Shown here: positions 1-6,374 of the stretch, piece by piece | How positions within the stretch are numbered: the stretch's first letter is position 1 | Layout of the letters: the number at the start of each line of letters is the position of its first letter | NCBI GenBank assembly: GCA_028291845.1 | Contig: JAQGNM010000183.1 | Coordinates: 1-12,298 of the forward strand | Direction of reading: 5' to 3' | From: Massilia sp. | Lineage (GTDB): Bacteria; Pseudomonadota; Gammaproteobacteria; Burkholderiales; Burkholderiaceae_D | Length of the DNA: 12,298 bases | The notes under the pieces: generated by a model | Seen by the model: the letters and a program-made list of their open reading frames with translations, nothing else | Told to the model about the DNA's origin: nothing | Database searches by the model: none | Position numbers and translations under genes: made by a program

Positions 1-786
1 GCCGCCCATTTCCAGCGCCAGCATTTTGCCGGGCTGCCCGCCTAACTGCTTGTGCATTGCGACGCGGGTCTGGCTGCTGCCGGTGAACAGCACCCCATCG
101 ACCGCGCTCCGGCCGAGCGCGATGCCGGTGTCGCGCCCGCCGTTGACCAGGTTGATGACACCGGCCGGCACGCCGGCGCGTTCCCACAGCTGCACCGTGA
201 CGATGGCGGTGCGCGGCGCATATTCGCTGGGCTTGAACACGATGGTATTGCCGGCGATGAGGGCCGGGACGATGTGGCCGTTGGGCAGATGGCCGGGAAA
301 ATTGTACGGCCCGAACACGCCGAACACGCCGTGCGGGCGGTGCCGCAGCACGGCCGTGCCGTCGGCAACCTTGGCGGCGGTGGCGCCGGTGCGTGCGCCG
401 TAGGCCTGGATCGAGATGTCGACCTTGTTGGCCATGGTGGCCGCTTCCGTTCTGGCTTCCCACAAGGGCTTGCCGACTTCCTCGGCGATGGTGGCGGCCA
501 GCAGTTCGGCGTTCTCTTTCAACAGATCGCGAAAGCGCGCGCAGATGGCGACGCGCTCGTCGAGCGCGGTGTCGGCCCACGCTGGAAAAGCGGCGCGCGC
601 GGCATCGACGGCACGGGCGACATCGTCGGCGTTTGAAGCCTTGCTGGCCCAGTTTTGCGCGCCGGTCGATGGGTCGATGGTGACGAGCAGCTCGCCGCTG
701 CCGGCTTGCCAGTGGCCGTCGATGTAGTTACTCATTGCGTTGCTGGCGACGGGTGCGTCAGTCATTGTTGCGACGGGCTGGGACAT
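1..786 (-). CDS. astD: N-succinylglutamate 5-semialdehyde dehydrogenase, AstD/AruD (3' end beyond window)
   Basis: This NAD-dependent aldehyde dehydrogenase oxidises N-succinylglutamate semialdehyde to N-succinylglutamate, the fourth step of the AST arginine-degradation pathway, in the cytoplasm. The reading frame is open from 786 to the left edge (262 codons), about half of the usual ~490 residues. Visible family signatures are HRPHGVFGVFGPYNFPGHLP with the catalytic-site Asn at residue 162, the cofactor-binding VFKPSE, the LFTGS turn, and ALEMGG at the very edge with the general-base Glu at 259. The start at 786 is chosen because AAGGAGG lies seven bases upstream. This start lies inside the end of aruG (29-bp overlap) and gives about 17 residues more than AruD proteins that begin near MSNYIDGHW (Met18, position 735), which has no ribosome site. 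It is the last visible gene of the aru operon; aruB and aruE would be expected further left. The identity is firm; the exact start is likely. Confidence 0.95.
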   Translation of the reverse strand, partial: MSQPVATMTDAPVASNAMSNYIDGHWQAGSGELLVTIDPSTGAQNWASKASNADDVARAVDAARAAFPAWADTALDERVAICARFRDLLKENAELLAATIAEEVGKPLWEARTEAATMANKVDISIQAYGARTGATAAKVADGTAVLRHRPHGVFGVFGPYNFPGHLPNGHIVPALIAGNTIVFKPSEYAPRTAIVTVQLWERAGVPAGVINLVNGGRDTGIALGRSAVDGVLFTGSSQTRVAMHKQLGGQPGKMLALEMGG

Positions 787-1819
787 GGGGATTCCTCCTT
801 GCGTTAAGTGGCAGCGTGCGCAGCATGTCGCCCGCCGTGACGCCCAGCAGGGCCAGTTCGTCCGCGCTCAGGGCGATAGCGCCGCCCTCGGGCATGCTGG
901 CGCTGATGATCATCCTGAAGTTTTTCATGTCGGTGTTCGACACCAGGGTGGGCAAGTCGGACGGCGGCGGCGGCGCGCTGGCGCGCACGGCCTGGGTCAG
1001 TTCGCTCTGGCGCACCGCGCGCAATTCCGACACCCTGCCCTGCAGCACCGGGCCGGCGTCGAAAATGTCGACGTATCCCTCGAAGTGCATGCCCTCCTGC
1101 TCGAGCATCTTGCGCGCCGGCTGGGTGTTGCGGTGCACCTTGCCGATCACTTGCTGGGCCGACTCCGGCAGGTAGTCGACGTACAGCGGCTGGCGCGGCA
1201 TCAGCTCGGCGATGAAGGATTTCTTACCCAGCGCAGTCAGTTCGTCGACGTGGTCGAAATCCATTTTGAAGAAGTGGCGGCCGAGGCCCTCGTAAAACGG
1301 CGAGCTGCCGTCATCAAGCTGGTAGCCGCGCATTTCCGCGATCAGCTTTTCGGTGAACACCTGGGGGAACTGGGCGATGAACAAAAAACGGCTCTTCGAC
1401 AGCCATTTGCCGTTGTGGCCGAAGCGGTACTCGGGATGCAGGAACAGCGAGCACAATTCGGTCGACCCGGTCAGATCGTTCGACAGGTACAGGGTCTCCA
1501 TGCGCGTAAAAATATCGAGCTCACGGCTGCAGTGCACCAGGGTGCCGATACGGTAGTTATAAAACGGCTCATTCAGCCCCACCGCGCTTTTGATGGCGCA
1601 AATACCGGCCATGCGGCCGCTGCTGGTATCTTCCATGACGAACATGTAGTCGCGCTTTTCGGGCGCGATGGTCTCGGCGAACGAGGCGACGGCGACATCG
1701 ACACGGTCGCCCAGCATCTTGCGGTCCGGCTTCAAGGTGGTCATGCCGCTGCCGACCTGGCTGGCCATGGCCAGCAGCGCATCGAGGTCGGTTGCTTGGA
1801 TGGCGCGTACGACTAGCAT
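758..1819 (-). CDS. aruG: Arginine N-succinyltransferase, beta subunit (AruG/AstA)
   Basis: It transfers succinyl from succinyl-CoA to the alpha-amino group of arginine, the first committed step of the AST pathway (EC 2.3.1.109), in the cytoplasm. The 353 residues match the family length (E. coli AstA is about 344) and follow AstA closely throughout: VRAIQATDLDAL at the N-terminus, GICAIKSAVGLNEPFYNYR, GTLVHCSRELDIF, LSNDLTGSTELCSLFL, SKSRFLFIAQF, FIAELMPRQPLY, and the late motif YVDIFDAGP. Of the two tandem copies here this one is nearer to the single AstA of enterobacteria, so it is called the beta subunit AruG by comparison with Pseudomonas. The start codon overlaps the aruF stop (ATGCTAG) with AGGAG upstream, indicating translational coupling. 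The last ~13 residues, rich in Arg, Asn and Pro, are encoded over the astD ribosome site and start, and look like a tail added by overlap. Confidence 0.93.
   Translation of the reverse strand: MLVVRAIQATDLDALLAMASQVGSGMTTLKPDRKMLGDRVDVAVASFAETIAPEKRDYMFVMEDTSSGRMAGICAIKSAVGLNEPFYNYRIGTLVHCSRELDIFTRMETLYLSNDLTGSTELCSLFLHPEYRFGHNGKWLSKSRFLFIAQFPQVFTEKLIAEMRGYQLDDGSSPFYEGLGRHFFKMDFDHVDELTALGKKSFIAELMPRQPLYVDYLPESAQQVIGKVHRNTQPARKMLEQEGMHFEGYVDIFDAGPVLQGRVSELRAVRQSELTQAVRASAPPPPSDLPTLVSNTDMKNFRMIISASMPEGGAIALSADELALLGVTAGDMLRTLPLNARRNPHVPARRNND
794..800 (-). promoter_or_regulatory. Strong Shine-Dalgarno for astD, inside aruG
   Basis: The minus strand reads AAGGAGG here, seven bases before the ATG at 786. 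It is a near-perfect anti-16S match and lies within the last codons of aruG. It decides the astD start in favour of 786 over the internal ATGs at 765 and 735, and implies that ribosomes finishing aruG hand over to astD. Confidence 0.75.
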
Positions 1820-2865
1820 GAAGGCTCCTGGAGGCGAACGCAGATGACGCTGTCGCCGGCGGCGACCCGCAGGGCGGCGCGGGCGTCGGCCGACAGCGCG
1901 ATGGTGTCGCCCGCTTCGAGCGGCGGACAGTCCACGGTGATGGCGCGGAAGCGCTCGCTGCCGCTGCCGCTGGCGACGGCATAGGTGAGCCGTTTGCCGC
2001 GGCTGGCGGCCGGTCCCTCGGCCACCCGCCGCGTCAGCGCCGCGCCGAACGTGCGCAAGGCGTTCTTGTGGGCCTGCAGGATCGGTCCGCCATCGAAGAT
2101 GTCGATGTAATCATCGGCTTCGAAACCTTCGTCGGTGAGCAGCTTGAAGGCCAGTTCGCCGTCCGGGTGGATCTGGCCCATCACCGCCTGGGCGTCGCCC
2201 GGCAGCAGCGGCACGTACACCGGATAGTGGGGCATCAGCTCGACGATCAGGGTGCGGTTGCGGGCGCCGCCGATGATGCGCTCGGCATCGAGAAAATCCA
2301 TCTTGAAAAATTTGCGGCCCAGCGCATCCCAGAACGGCGAATTGCCGGCGGCGTCGGTCAGGCCTGCCAGCGGCACGAAAAAGCGGTCGCCGAAGCGGTG
2401 CGGGGCCAGCGCGGCGAACAGCAGCCGTGCGCGCGACAGCAGCGCCGAAGGCATCGCCGCCGCCGCCCCTTGCCGCTCCTTCACGTGAAAGCCGGACAAC
2501 TGCGAATAACCGGTCAACTCCGAGCACAGGGTCAAGGCATGCACGCTGTGGCTGATATTGAGGTCGCGCGAAACCTGCTGGATGACGTCGTTACGGAACG
2601 AAAAATAGGTGCCGTTCGAGCCGGCCGACGCGTGGATCGCGGCGGTGCCGACGATCTCGCCGGTGGCCTGGTTTTCCAGCACGAACAGATACGATTCTTC
2701 GCTGGGGATGTCGACCTGGGCGGCGAACGAGGCGATCGAACGCTCCACCGAGGCGGCGATTTTGTCACGCGTGCGAGGCACCGTGTGCACCCCGGGGGTG
2801 ACCACCGCCGCCAGGGTTTCAAGGGCGGCGACATCGCCCATTTCAGCGGGGCGGACAAGGTGCAT
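1813..2865 (-). CDS. aruF: Arginine N-succinyltransferase, alpha subunit (AruF)
   Basis: This is the second AstA-family subunit, 350 residues, a paralogue of the downstream aruG. In Pseudomonas AruF and AruG act together as the arginine/ornithine succinyltransferase; the same heteromer is inferred here. Family landmarks are LVRPAEMGDVAALETLA, an FVLENQATGEIVGTAAI strand, the FWDALGRKFFKMDFLDAE segment, LIVELMPHYPVYVPLLP, and YIDIFDGGPILQAH near the C-terminus. The central block is more diverged than in AruG: where AruG has TGSTELCSLFL this copy has TGYSQLSGFHV and an Ala-rich insertion. That fits a subunit with changed or lost catalytic duty, which I cannot prove. The start at 2865 has AAGGAG upstream. 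It lies 30 bp after the aruC stop and shares a seven-base overlap with aruG, so it is part of one operon. Confidence 0.93.
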   Translation of the reverse strand: MHLVRPAEMGDVAALETLAAVVTPGVHTVPRTRDKIAASVERSIASFAAQVDIPSEESYLFVLENQATGEIVGTAAIHASAGSNGTYFSFRNDVIQQVSRDLNISHSVHALTLCSELTGYSQLSGFHVKERQGAAAAMPSALLSRARLLFAALAPHRFGDRFFVPLAGLTDAAGNSPFWDALGRKFFKMDFLDAERIIGGARNRTLIVELMPHYPVYVPLLPGDAQAVMGQIHPDGELAFKLLTDEGFEADDYIDIFDGGPILQAHKNALRTFGAALTRRVAEGPAASRGKRLTYAVASGSGSERFRAITVDCPPLEAGDTIALSADARAALRVAAGDSVICVRLQEPSC

Positions 2866-2895
2866 GGGCGCTCCTTCGGCGGGGGCCAGGGCTGG

Positions 2896-4233
2896 TCAGA
2901 CCGCGGCTGGAGTCTGGGCCACGTGGGCGGCCTCGCCGGCGATGAGCTGGTCGGCGGCGGCGCGCATGATGCGGTCGGCTTCCTCGATCTGGGCATCGCT
3001 GACGATCAGTGCAGGGGCCAGGCGGACCACGTCGGGACCGGCGATCAACAGCATCAGGCCGAGACCCTCGGCAGCCTTGGTGAAGTCTTTGGCGCGGCCC
3101 TTGAAGGCGTCGGCCATCGGCAGGCCGATCAGCAGACCCATGCCGCGCACCTTGCCGAACAGCTGCGGGTAGTCGTCGCCAAGCTTGCTCAGGTTGGCCA
3201 TCAGTTTGACCGACGCTTCGTTGACGCGCGCCAAAAACGCCGGGGTGTTGATGGTCTCGACCACGTTCAGGGCGACGGTGGCGGCCAGCGGGTTGCCGCC
3301 GTAGGTGGTGCCGTGCGAGCCGACGCCGAAGTGTTCGGCAATGGCGGTGGTGGTCAGCATGGCGCCGATCGGGTAACCGTTGCCGAGCGCCTTGGCGCTG
3401 GTGAGGATGTCCGGGATGACGCCGAGCTGCATGTAGGCATACAAGGTGCCGGTGCGGCCCATGCCCGACTGCACTTCGTCGAACACCAGCAAGGCGCCGG
3501 TTTCGTCGCAACGGCGGCGCAAGGCCTGCAGGTAGGCGGCGTGGCCGGGGATGACGCCGCCCTCGCCCTGGATCGGCTCGACGATAACGGCGGCGACATC
3601 GTCGGTGATGGCGGCCATGGCGGCGTCGATGTCGTTGTACGGGATATGGTTGATTTCCTGCGGCAGCGGCTCGAAGCCTTCGGTGTACTTCGGCTGGCCG
3701 CCGACCGAGACGGTAAACAGGGTGCGGCCGTGGAACGACGACAGGCAGGAAATGATGCGCGATTTATGCGCGCCGAACTTGGTATGCGCATACTTTCGCG
3801 CCAGTTTTAAAGCCGCTTCGTTGGCTTCGGCGCCGGAATTGCAGAAAAACGCGCGCTCGGCAAACGTCGCTTCGGTCAATGCCGTGGCCAGGCGCAGCAC
3901 CGGCTCGTTGGTGTAGCCGTTGCCGAGGTGCCACAGGGTGTTGATCTGGCGGGTCAATGCTTCGACCAGCACCGGATGCGCGTGGCCGAGGCTGGTGACA
4001 GCGATGCCGGCGGTGAAATCGAGGTAATGTTTACCGTCCTGATCCCACAAGTCCAGGCCCGAGGCGCGTACCGGCACCATGGCGGCCGGGGCATAGGTCG
4101 GCACCAGTACTTCGTCGAAAGTGGCGCGAGTGACAGGACGAGATACAGGATGAGATACAGGATGAGATACAGGACGAGTAACAGGAGGAGCGACCGGCCG
4201 CGTGGTGACACCCGAATCAAACTTTGCGTTCAT
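2896..4233 (-). CDS. aruC: Succinylornithine transaminase / acetylornithine aminotransferase (AruC/AstC)
   Basis: This PLP-dependent class III aminotransferase converts N-succinylornithine plus 2-oxoglutarate to succinylglutamate semialdehyde plus glutamate (AST step 3). The family usually also accepts acetylornithine and ornithine. The protein has 445 residues from ATG 4233, against about 405 in E. coli AstC. Hallmarks are NSGAEANEAALKLARKYAH, SFHGRTLFTVSVGGQPKY, VIVEPIQGEGG, FDEVQSGMGR with the pyridine-nitrogen Asp at 252, the SAKALGNGYPIGAML block with the Schiff-base Lys at 281, and GTTYGGNPLA. The start is chosen from AAGGAAAT just upstream; the same frame is open to 4344 but that part is promoter and leader. 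The extra length is an N-terminal run of six PV-containing tetrapeptides (residues 12-35), the last of which aligns with the native SQPITRENF start of E. coli AstC. It is the first gene of the aru operon. Confidence 0.95.
   Translation of the reverse strand: MNAKFDSGVTTRPVAPPVTRPVSHPVSHPVSRPVTRATFDEVLVPTYAPAAMVPVRASGLDLWDQDGKHYLDFTAGIAVTSLGHAHPVLVEALTRQINTLWHLGNGYTNEPVLRLATALTEATFAERAFFCNSGAEANEAALKLARKYAHTKFGAHKSRIISCLSSFHGRTLFTVSVGGQPKYTEGFEPLPQEINHIPYNDIDAAMAAITDDVAAVIVEPIQGEGGVIPGHAAYLQALRRRCDETGALLVFDEVQSGMGRTGTLYAYMQLGVIPDILTSAKALGNGYPIGAMLTTTAIAEHFGVGSHGTTYGGNPLAATVALNVVETINTPAFLARVNEASVKLMANLSKLGDDYPQLFGKVRGMGLLIGLPMADAFKGRAKDFTKAAEGLGLMLLIAGPDVVRLAPALIVSDAQIEEADRIMRAAADQLIAGEAAHVAQTPAAV
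4129..4200 (-). repeat. Six 12-bp tandem units encoding a PV tetrapeptide repeat in AruC
   Basis: On the coding strand six 12-base units follow one another without gaps, with central consensus CRTCCTGTATCT. Units 3 to 5 are nearly identical (two exact CATCCTGTATCT copies), while the outer ones are diverged. They encode RPVA, PPVT, RPVS, HPVS, HPVS and RPVT. The codons used (CCT, TCT, GTA, CGT) are AT-richer than in the rest of the gene. Because the unit is 12 bases, gain or loss of copies keeps the reading frame. Confidence 0.9.
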
Positions 4234-4266
4234 GAGATTTCCTTTTATTTCCAGTGAATAGGGGGT

Positions 4267-4292
4267 CGCCCAGGGCTCGGTAGGGCTGGGCG
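4267..4292 (-). other. Hairpin at the 5' end of the aruC leader
   Basis: CGCCCAG and CTGGGCG form a perfect 7-bp stem around a 12-base loop. The stem begins about two bases after the transcription start expected from the TATAAT at 4301-4306. It has no T-tract after it, so it is not an intrinsic terminator. It could stabilise the mRNA 5' end or be a protein site; its function is unknown. Confidence 0.45.
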
Positions 4293-4300
4293 CTCGGGCC

Positions 4301-4306
4301 ATTATA
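4301..4306 (-). promoter_or_regulatory. -10 box of the aruCFGD promoter
   Basis: A perfect TATAAT on the minus strand lies 67 bases before the aruC ATG and predicts a start near 4294. The expected -35 position (about 4324-4329) reads AAGAAG, far from TTGACA. A perfect -10 with a poor -35 is typical of an activator-dependent promoter, and a candidate ArgR site covers this position. Confidence 0.65.
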
Positions 4307-4322
4307 AAAGCGGTCCGGCCCG

Positions 4323-4343
4323 CCTTCTTTTCTCCAGGCGACA
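4323..4343 (-). promoter_or_regulatory. Candidate ArgR half-site upstream of aruC
   Basis: The minus strand has TGTCGC at 4343-4338, eight bases, then AA at 4329-4328. This matches the TGTCGC-N8-AA-N5 half-site known for the AraC-type ArgR of Pseudomonas. It begins 37 bases before the -10 box, about position -49, a usual activating location. The next-door 21-base windows, where a second direct-repeat half-site would lie, are poor matches, so only one good half-site is visible. Confidence 0.55.
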
Positions 4344-4383
4344 AGGTTTTACATTTTTACCTGTTTGGCGATCCACCGCGTGC

Positions 4384-5334
4384 TCAGTTCGACAATTTCC
4401 GCTGCCGCTCTTCGCGCGGGGTATTGCCGAACAGTGCGCCAAAGGCGGTGGAAAAATGCGAGCCGGAACTGAAACCGCACATCAAGCCCACCTGCACGAT
4501 CGAATAATTGGTGTCCAACAAGAGTTGGCGCGCTCGTTGCAGCCGCATTTCCAGGTAGTAGCGCGAGGGCAGCGTGCCGAGGTATTGTTTGAACAGCCGT
4601 TCCAGCTGGCGGCGCGACAAGTTCACCAGGCCGGCGATGTCGTCGGTCGACAGCGGCTCCTCGATATTGGCTTCCATCAAGGTCACCGCTTCGCTCAGTT
4701 TCGGTTGCAGGGCGCCGAAGCGCGCTTGCAGCGCCACCCGTTGCCGCTCCTGGCTGCCGCGCACGCGGTCGATGCACAGCACTTCCTTGATTTGCGCCTG
4801 CAGGGCGGCGCCGAAAATCGCCTCCACCACGGTCAGGGCAAAATCGATGCTGGCGGCGCCGCCGCAGCAGGTGAGTTTATTGCCGTCGATTTCGTACAGG
4901 TGCGGGGTCATTACGGCGTGATCGGCGCTGGCCGGCACCGCCGCGTACAGCGCCCAGGGCAGCGCGGCGCGCACGCCATTCAAGGCGCCGGCCTCGGCCA
5001 GCCACAGCACGCCGGCGCCGACCCCGCCCCACACCGGGGCAGCGCGCAGGCGCTCGATCACCCAGCGCAAGTTCGCCGGTTTTCTGGCCGCTTCGGTATC
5101 GTCGGCAACCAATAACACCAGTTGCCAGTGCTGCAAGGCGCCGGCGGCGAATTTGTCGGGACTGACGACATCGACGTGCAAACGGGCAGGTCCGAGCAGC
5201 TTGGCGGCCAGCCGCAGCGGCTGCACCAGGCCGGACCAGCTCAAGCTGTCGGGCTCGCCGGCGTTGAGCAGCAGGACGCGCAGCGGACGCTCACGGGCCA
5301 GCGCCGCCAGCTGGGAAACTTCGGGATCTTGCAT
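4384..5334 (-). CDS. argR: AraC-family arginine-responsive regulator ArgR (DJ-1/PfpI-like plus AraC HTH)
   Basis: This is a transcription factor of 316 residues from ATG 5334, close to the 329 of Pseudomonas ArgR and unrelated to the hexameric enterobacterial ArgR. Residues ~17-190 form a PfpI/DJ-1-like sensor domain (LRVLLLNAG start, GGVGAGVLWLAEAGAL elbow region, KLTCCGGAASIDFAL). Residues ~211-312 form the AraC DNA-binding domain with two helix-turn-helices: PKLSEAVTLMEANIEEPL, SRRQLERLFKQYLG, YYLEMRLQRARQLL, GLMCGFSSGSHFS and TPREER, nearly word for word as in Pseudomonas ArgR. It probably senses arginine and activates aruCFGD. The frame is also open to an ATG at 5403, but that would overlap eamA by 59 bp; neither start has a clear ribosome site. 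It follows the eamA stop by 10 bp, so the two are probably co-transcribed. No terminator was seen between it and aruC. Confidence 0.88.
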   Translation of the reverse strand: MQDPEVSQLAALARERPLRVLLLNAGEPDSLSWSGLVQPLRLAAKLLGPARLHVDVVSPDKFAAGALQHWQLVLLVADDTEAARKPANLRWVIERLRAAPVWGGVGAGVLWLAEAGALNGVRAALPWALYAAVPASADHAVMTPHLYEIDGNKLTCCGGAASIDFALTVVEAIFGAALQAQIKEVLCIDRVRGSQERQRVALQARFGALQPKLSEAVTLMEANIEEPLSTDDIAGLVNLSRRQLERLFKQYLGTLPSRYYLEMRLQRARQLLLDTNYSIVQVGLMCGFSSGSHFSTAFGALFGNTPREERQRKLSN

Positions 5335-5344
5335 CCGCGCGCGG

Positions 5345-6262
5345 CTATTCTGGCGCGAGAGCGACCGCCGGCCGTGGCGCGGCGGCGTTCCACTGGCTGA
5401 CAATCATGCCGGCAATCAGCATGGCCGCGCCCAGCCAGCCGCGCGAAGTCATGGTCTCGCCCAGCAGGAAATAAGCGAAAAACGCCGCGGCGGCCGGCTC
5501 GAACGAATAGATGATGGCCGCCTCGTTGGCGGTGGCGCGCGCCTGCCCCCAGCTTTGCAGGGAAATGATGGCGGCAGTGGCGACCACGCCCAGGTACACC
5601 AGGTTCAAGGTGTACTTGACCAGGCCCTGCTCGACATATTCCCAGTAATTGGCGAAATCCTGGCCGGTGTCGATGGTCGTGCGCGGCACTTCGCGCGCCA
5701 GCAGCCAGACGGCGGCGCACAGGGCGACGGTGATGATCTGCGCCGCCGTCAAGGTCATCAGGCGCGACGCGCGGCGGGTTCTGAACGCCAGCATCTTGAT
5801 GTAGACGGCAAAGGCGGCGGCGCTGGCCAGCGCATAGGTGTCGCCCCGGCCCCAGCGCCCGCCATCCCAGCACAGCAGCGCAAGGCCGGACACGGCCAGC
5901 ACCAGCGCGGCGACAATGCGTTTTTCCGGCAGTTTGCCGGCCAGCAGGTCAAGCAGCGGTACCATCAGCACCGACAGGCCGCAGATAAACGCGTTGCGGT
6001 TCGAACTGGTCAGGGCCAGGCCTTCGACCTGGAACACGAAACCAAAAAACAGCAGGATGCCAAGCAGACCGCCGGAGACCAGGTCGTCGCGGCCCGGCTT
6101 CCACAGAAAGGGCGAGAGCAGCACGCCGGCAATGGCGAAACGCAAGAAAATGATCCACTGGGCCGAGAAGTGCGAGGTCAATTCTTTCATGGCGGGGAAG
6201 GTGGTTCCCCAAACCAGGGTGACGAGCAGCAAGGCGAGGATGCCCCGTAAGGTGTGAGTCAT
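5345..6262 (-). CDS. EamA/DMT-superfamily transporter
   Basis: This inner-membrane protein of 305 residues has about ten hydrophobic segments in two EamA repeats (roughly residues 6-134 and 142-290). It shows the typical VWGTTFPAMKEL opening and, in the second repeat, IIYSFEPAAAAFFAYFLLGE followed by GWLGAAMLIAGMIVSQW. A longer hydrophilic loop (about residues 191-216, with TTIDTGQDFANYWEY) separates segments in the second half. Members export or exchange amino acids and other small metabolites; the substrate cannot be read from sequence. Its position directly upstream of argR and the aru genes suggests arginine or a related amino acid, by inference only. It diverges from a MarR regulator gene. 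A sigma-70-like promoter lies at 6282-6310. Confidence 0.85.
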   Translation of the reverse strand: MTHTLRGILALLLVTLVWGTTFPAMKELTSHFSAQWIIFLRFAIAGVLLSPFLWKPGRDDLVSGGLLGILLFFGFVFQVEGLALTSSNRNAFICGLSVLMVPLLDLLAGKLPEKRIVAALVLAVSGLALLCWDGGRWGRGDTYALASAAAFAVYIKMLAFRTRRASRLMTLTAAQIITVALCAAVWLLAREVPRTTIDTGQDFANYWEYVEQGLVKYTLNLVYLGVVATAAIISLQSWGQARATANEAAIIYSFEPAAAAFFAYFLLGETMTSRGWLGAAMLIAGMIVSQWNAAAPRPAVALAPE

Positions 6263-6281
6263 GAGAGTCTCTCGGCGTCTG

Positions 6282-6310
6282 ATAATATAAATCCAATGCA
6301 GCTATGGTAA
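6282..6310 (-). promoter_or_regulatory. Sigma-70-like promoter for eamA-argR
   Basis: On the minus strand TTACCA (6310-6305) and TATTAT (6287-6282) are separated by exactly 17 bases, about 20 bases before the eamA ATG at 6262. The -35 matches four of six consensus bases. It lies in the divergent region shared with marR. Confidence 0.5.
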
Positions 6311-6319
6311 CTGTCTCTG

Positions 6320-6358
6320 CCGCAAAATGCGAACCGGCGCCCCACAACAGCTTTGCGG
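6320..6358. promoter_or_regulatory. CCGCAAA...TTTGCGG inverted repeat between eamA and marR
   Basis: The perfect 7-bp arms CCGCAAA (6320-6326) and TTTGCGG (6352-6358) are separated by 25 bases, giving centres 32 bp apart or about three helical turns. One arm lies just upstream of the eamA -35 and the other just before the marR -10. It is a candidate operator for the MarR protein acting on both genes. The spacing is wider than a usual single MarR site, so it is tentative. Confidence 0.35.
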
Positions 6359-6362
6359 GATT

Positions 6363-6368
6363 TATAAT
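6363..6368 (+). promoter_or_regulatory. -10 box of marR, six bases from the ATG
   Basis: A perfect TATAAT ends six bases before the ATG at 6375, so transcription should begin at or next to the start codon, predicting a leaderless mRNA. No good -35 is seen around 6340-6345. Confidence 0.5.
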
Positions 6369-6374
6369 CGACGG

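Noticed and set aside
740..1816. Plus-strand open frame (358 codons) opposite aruG
   Set aside because: An antisense shadow of aruG with no ribosome site and no recognisable domain.
2068..3810. Long plus-strand open frame (580 codons) opposite aruF and aruC
   Set aside because: Its Gly/Gln/His/Arg-rich composition is what GC-rich antisense frames give, and the opposite strand codes for two well-conserved enzymes.
4234..4344. Extending AruC to the in-frame ATG at 4344 (482 residues)
   Set aside because: That stretch contains the TATAAT box, the candidate ArgR site and a leader hairpin, has no ribosome site, and matches nothing in AstC proteins; ATG 4233 has a clear AAGGAAAT.
5335..5403. Starting ArgR at the ATG at 5403 (339 residues)
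   Set aside because: It would overlap the eamA end by 59 bases and add an Arg/Ser-rich stretch unlike the family; the start at 5334 gives a length close to Pseudomonas ArgR. Left as an alternative only.
6312..6327. TGTCTC-N8-AA as a second ArgR site near the eamA promoter
   Set aside because: One mismatch in the core, opposite orientation to eamA and no partner half-site 21 bases away; too weak to claim.
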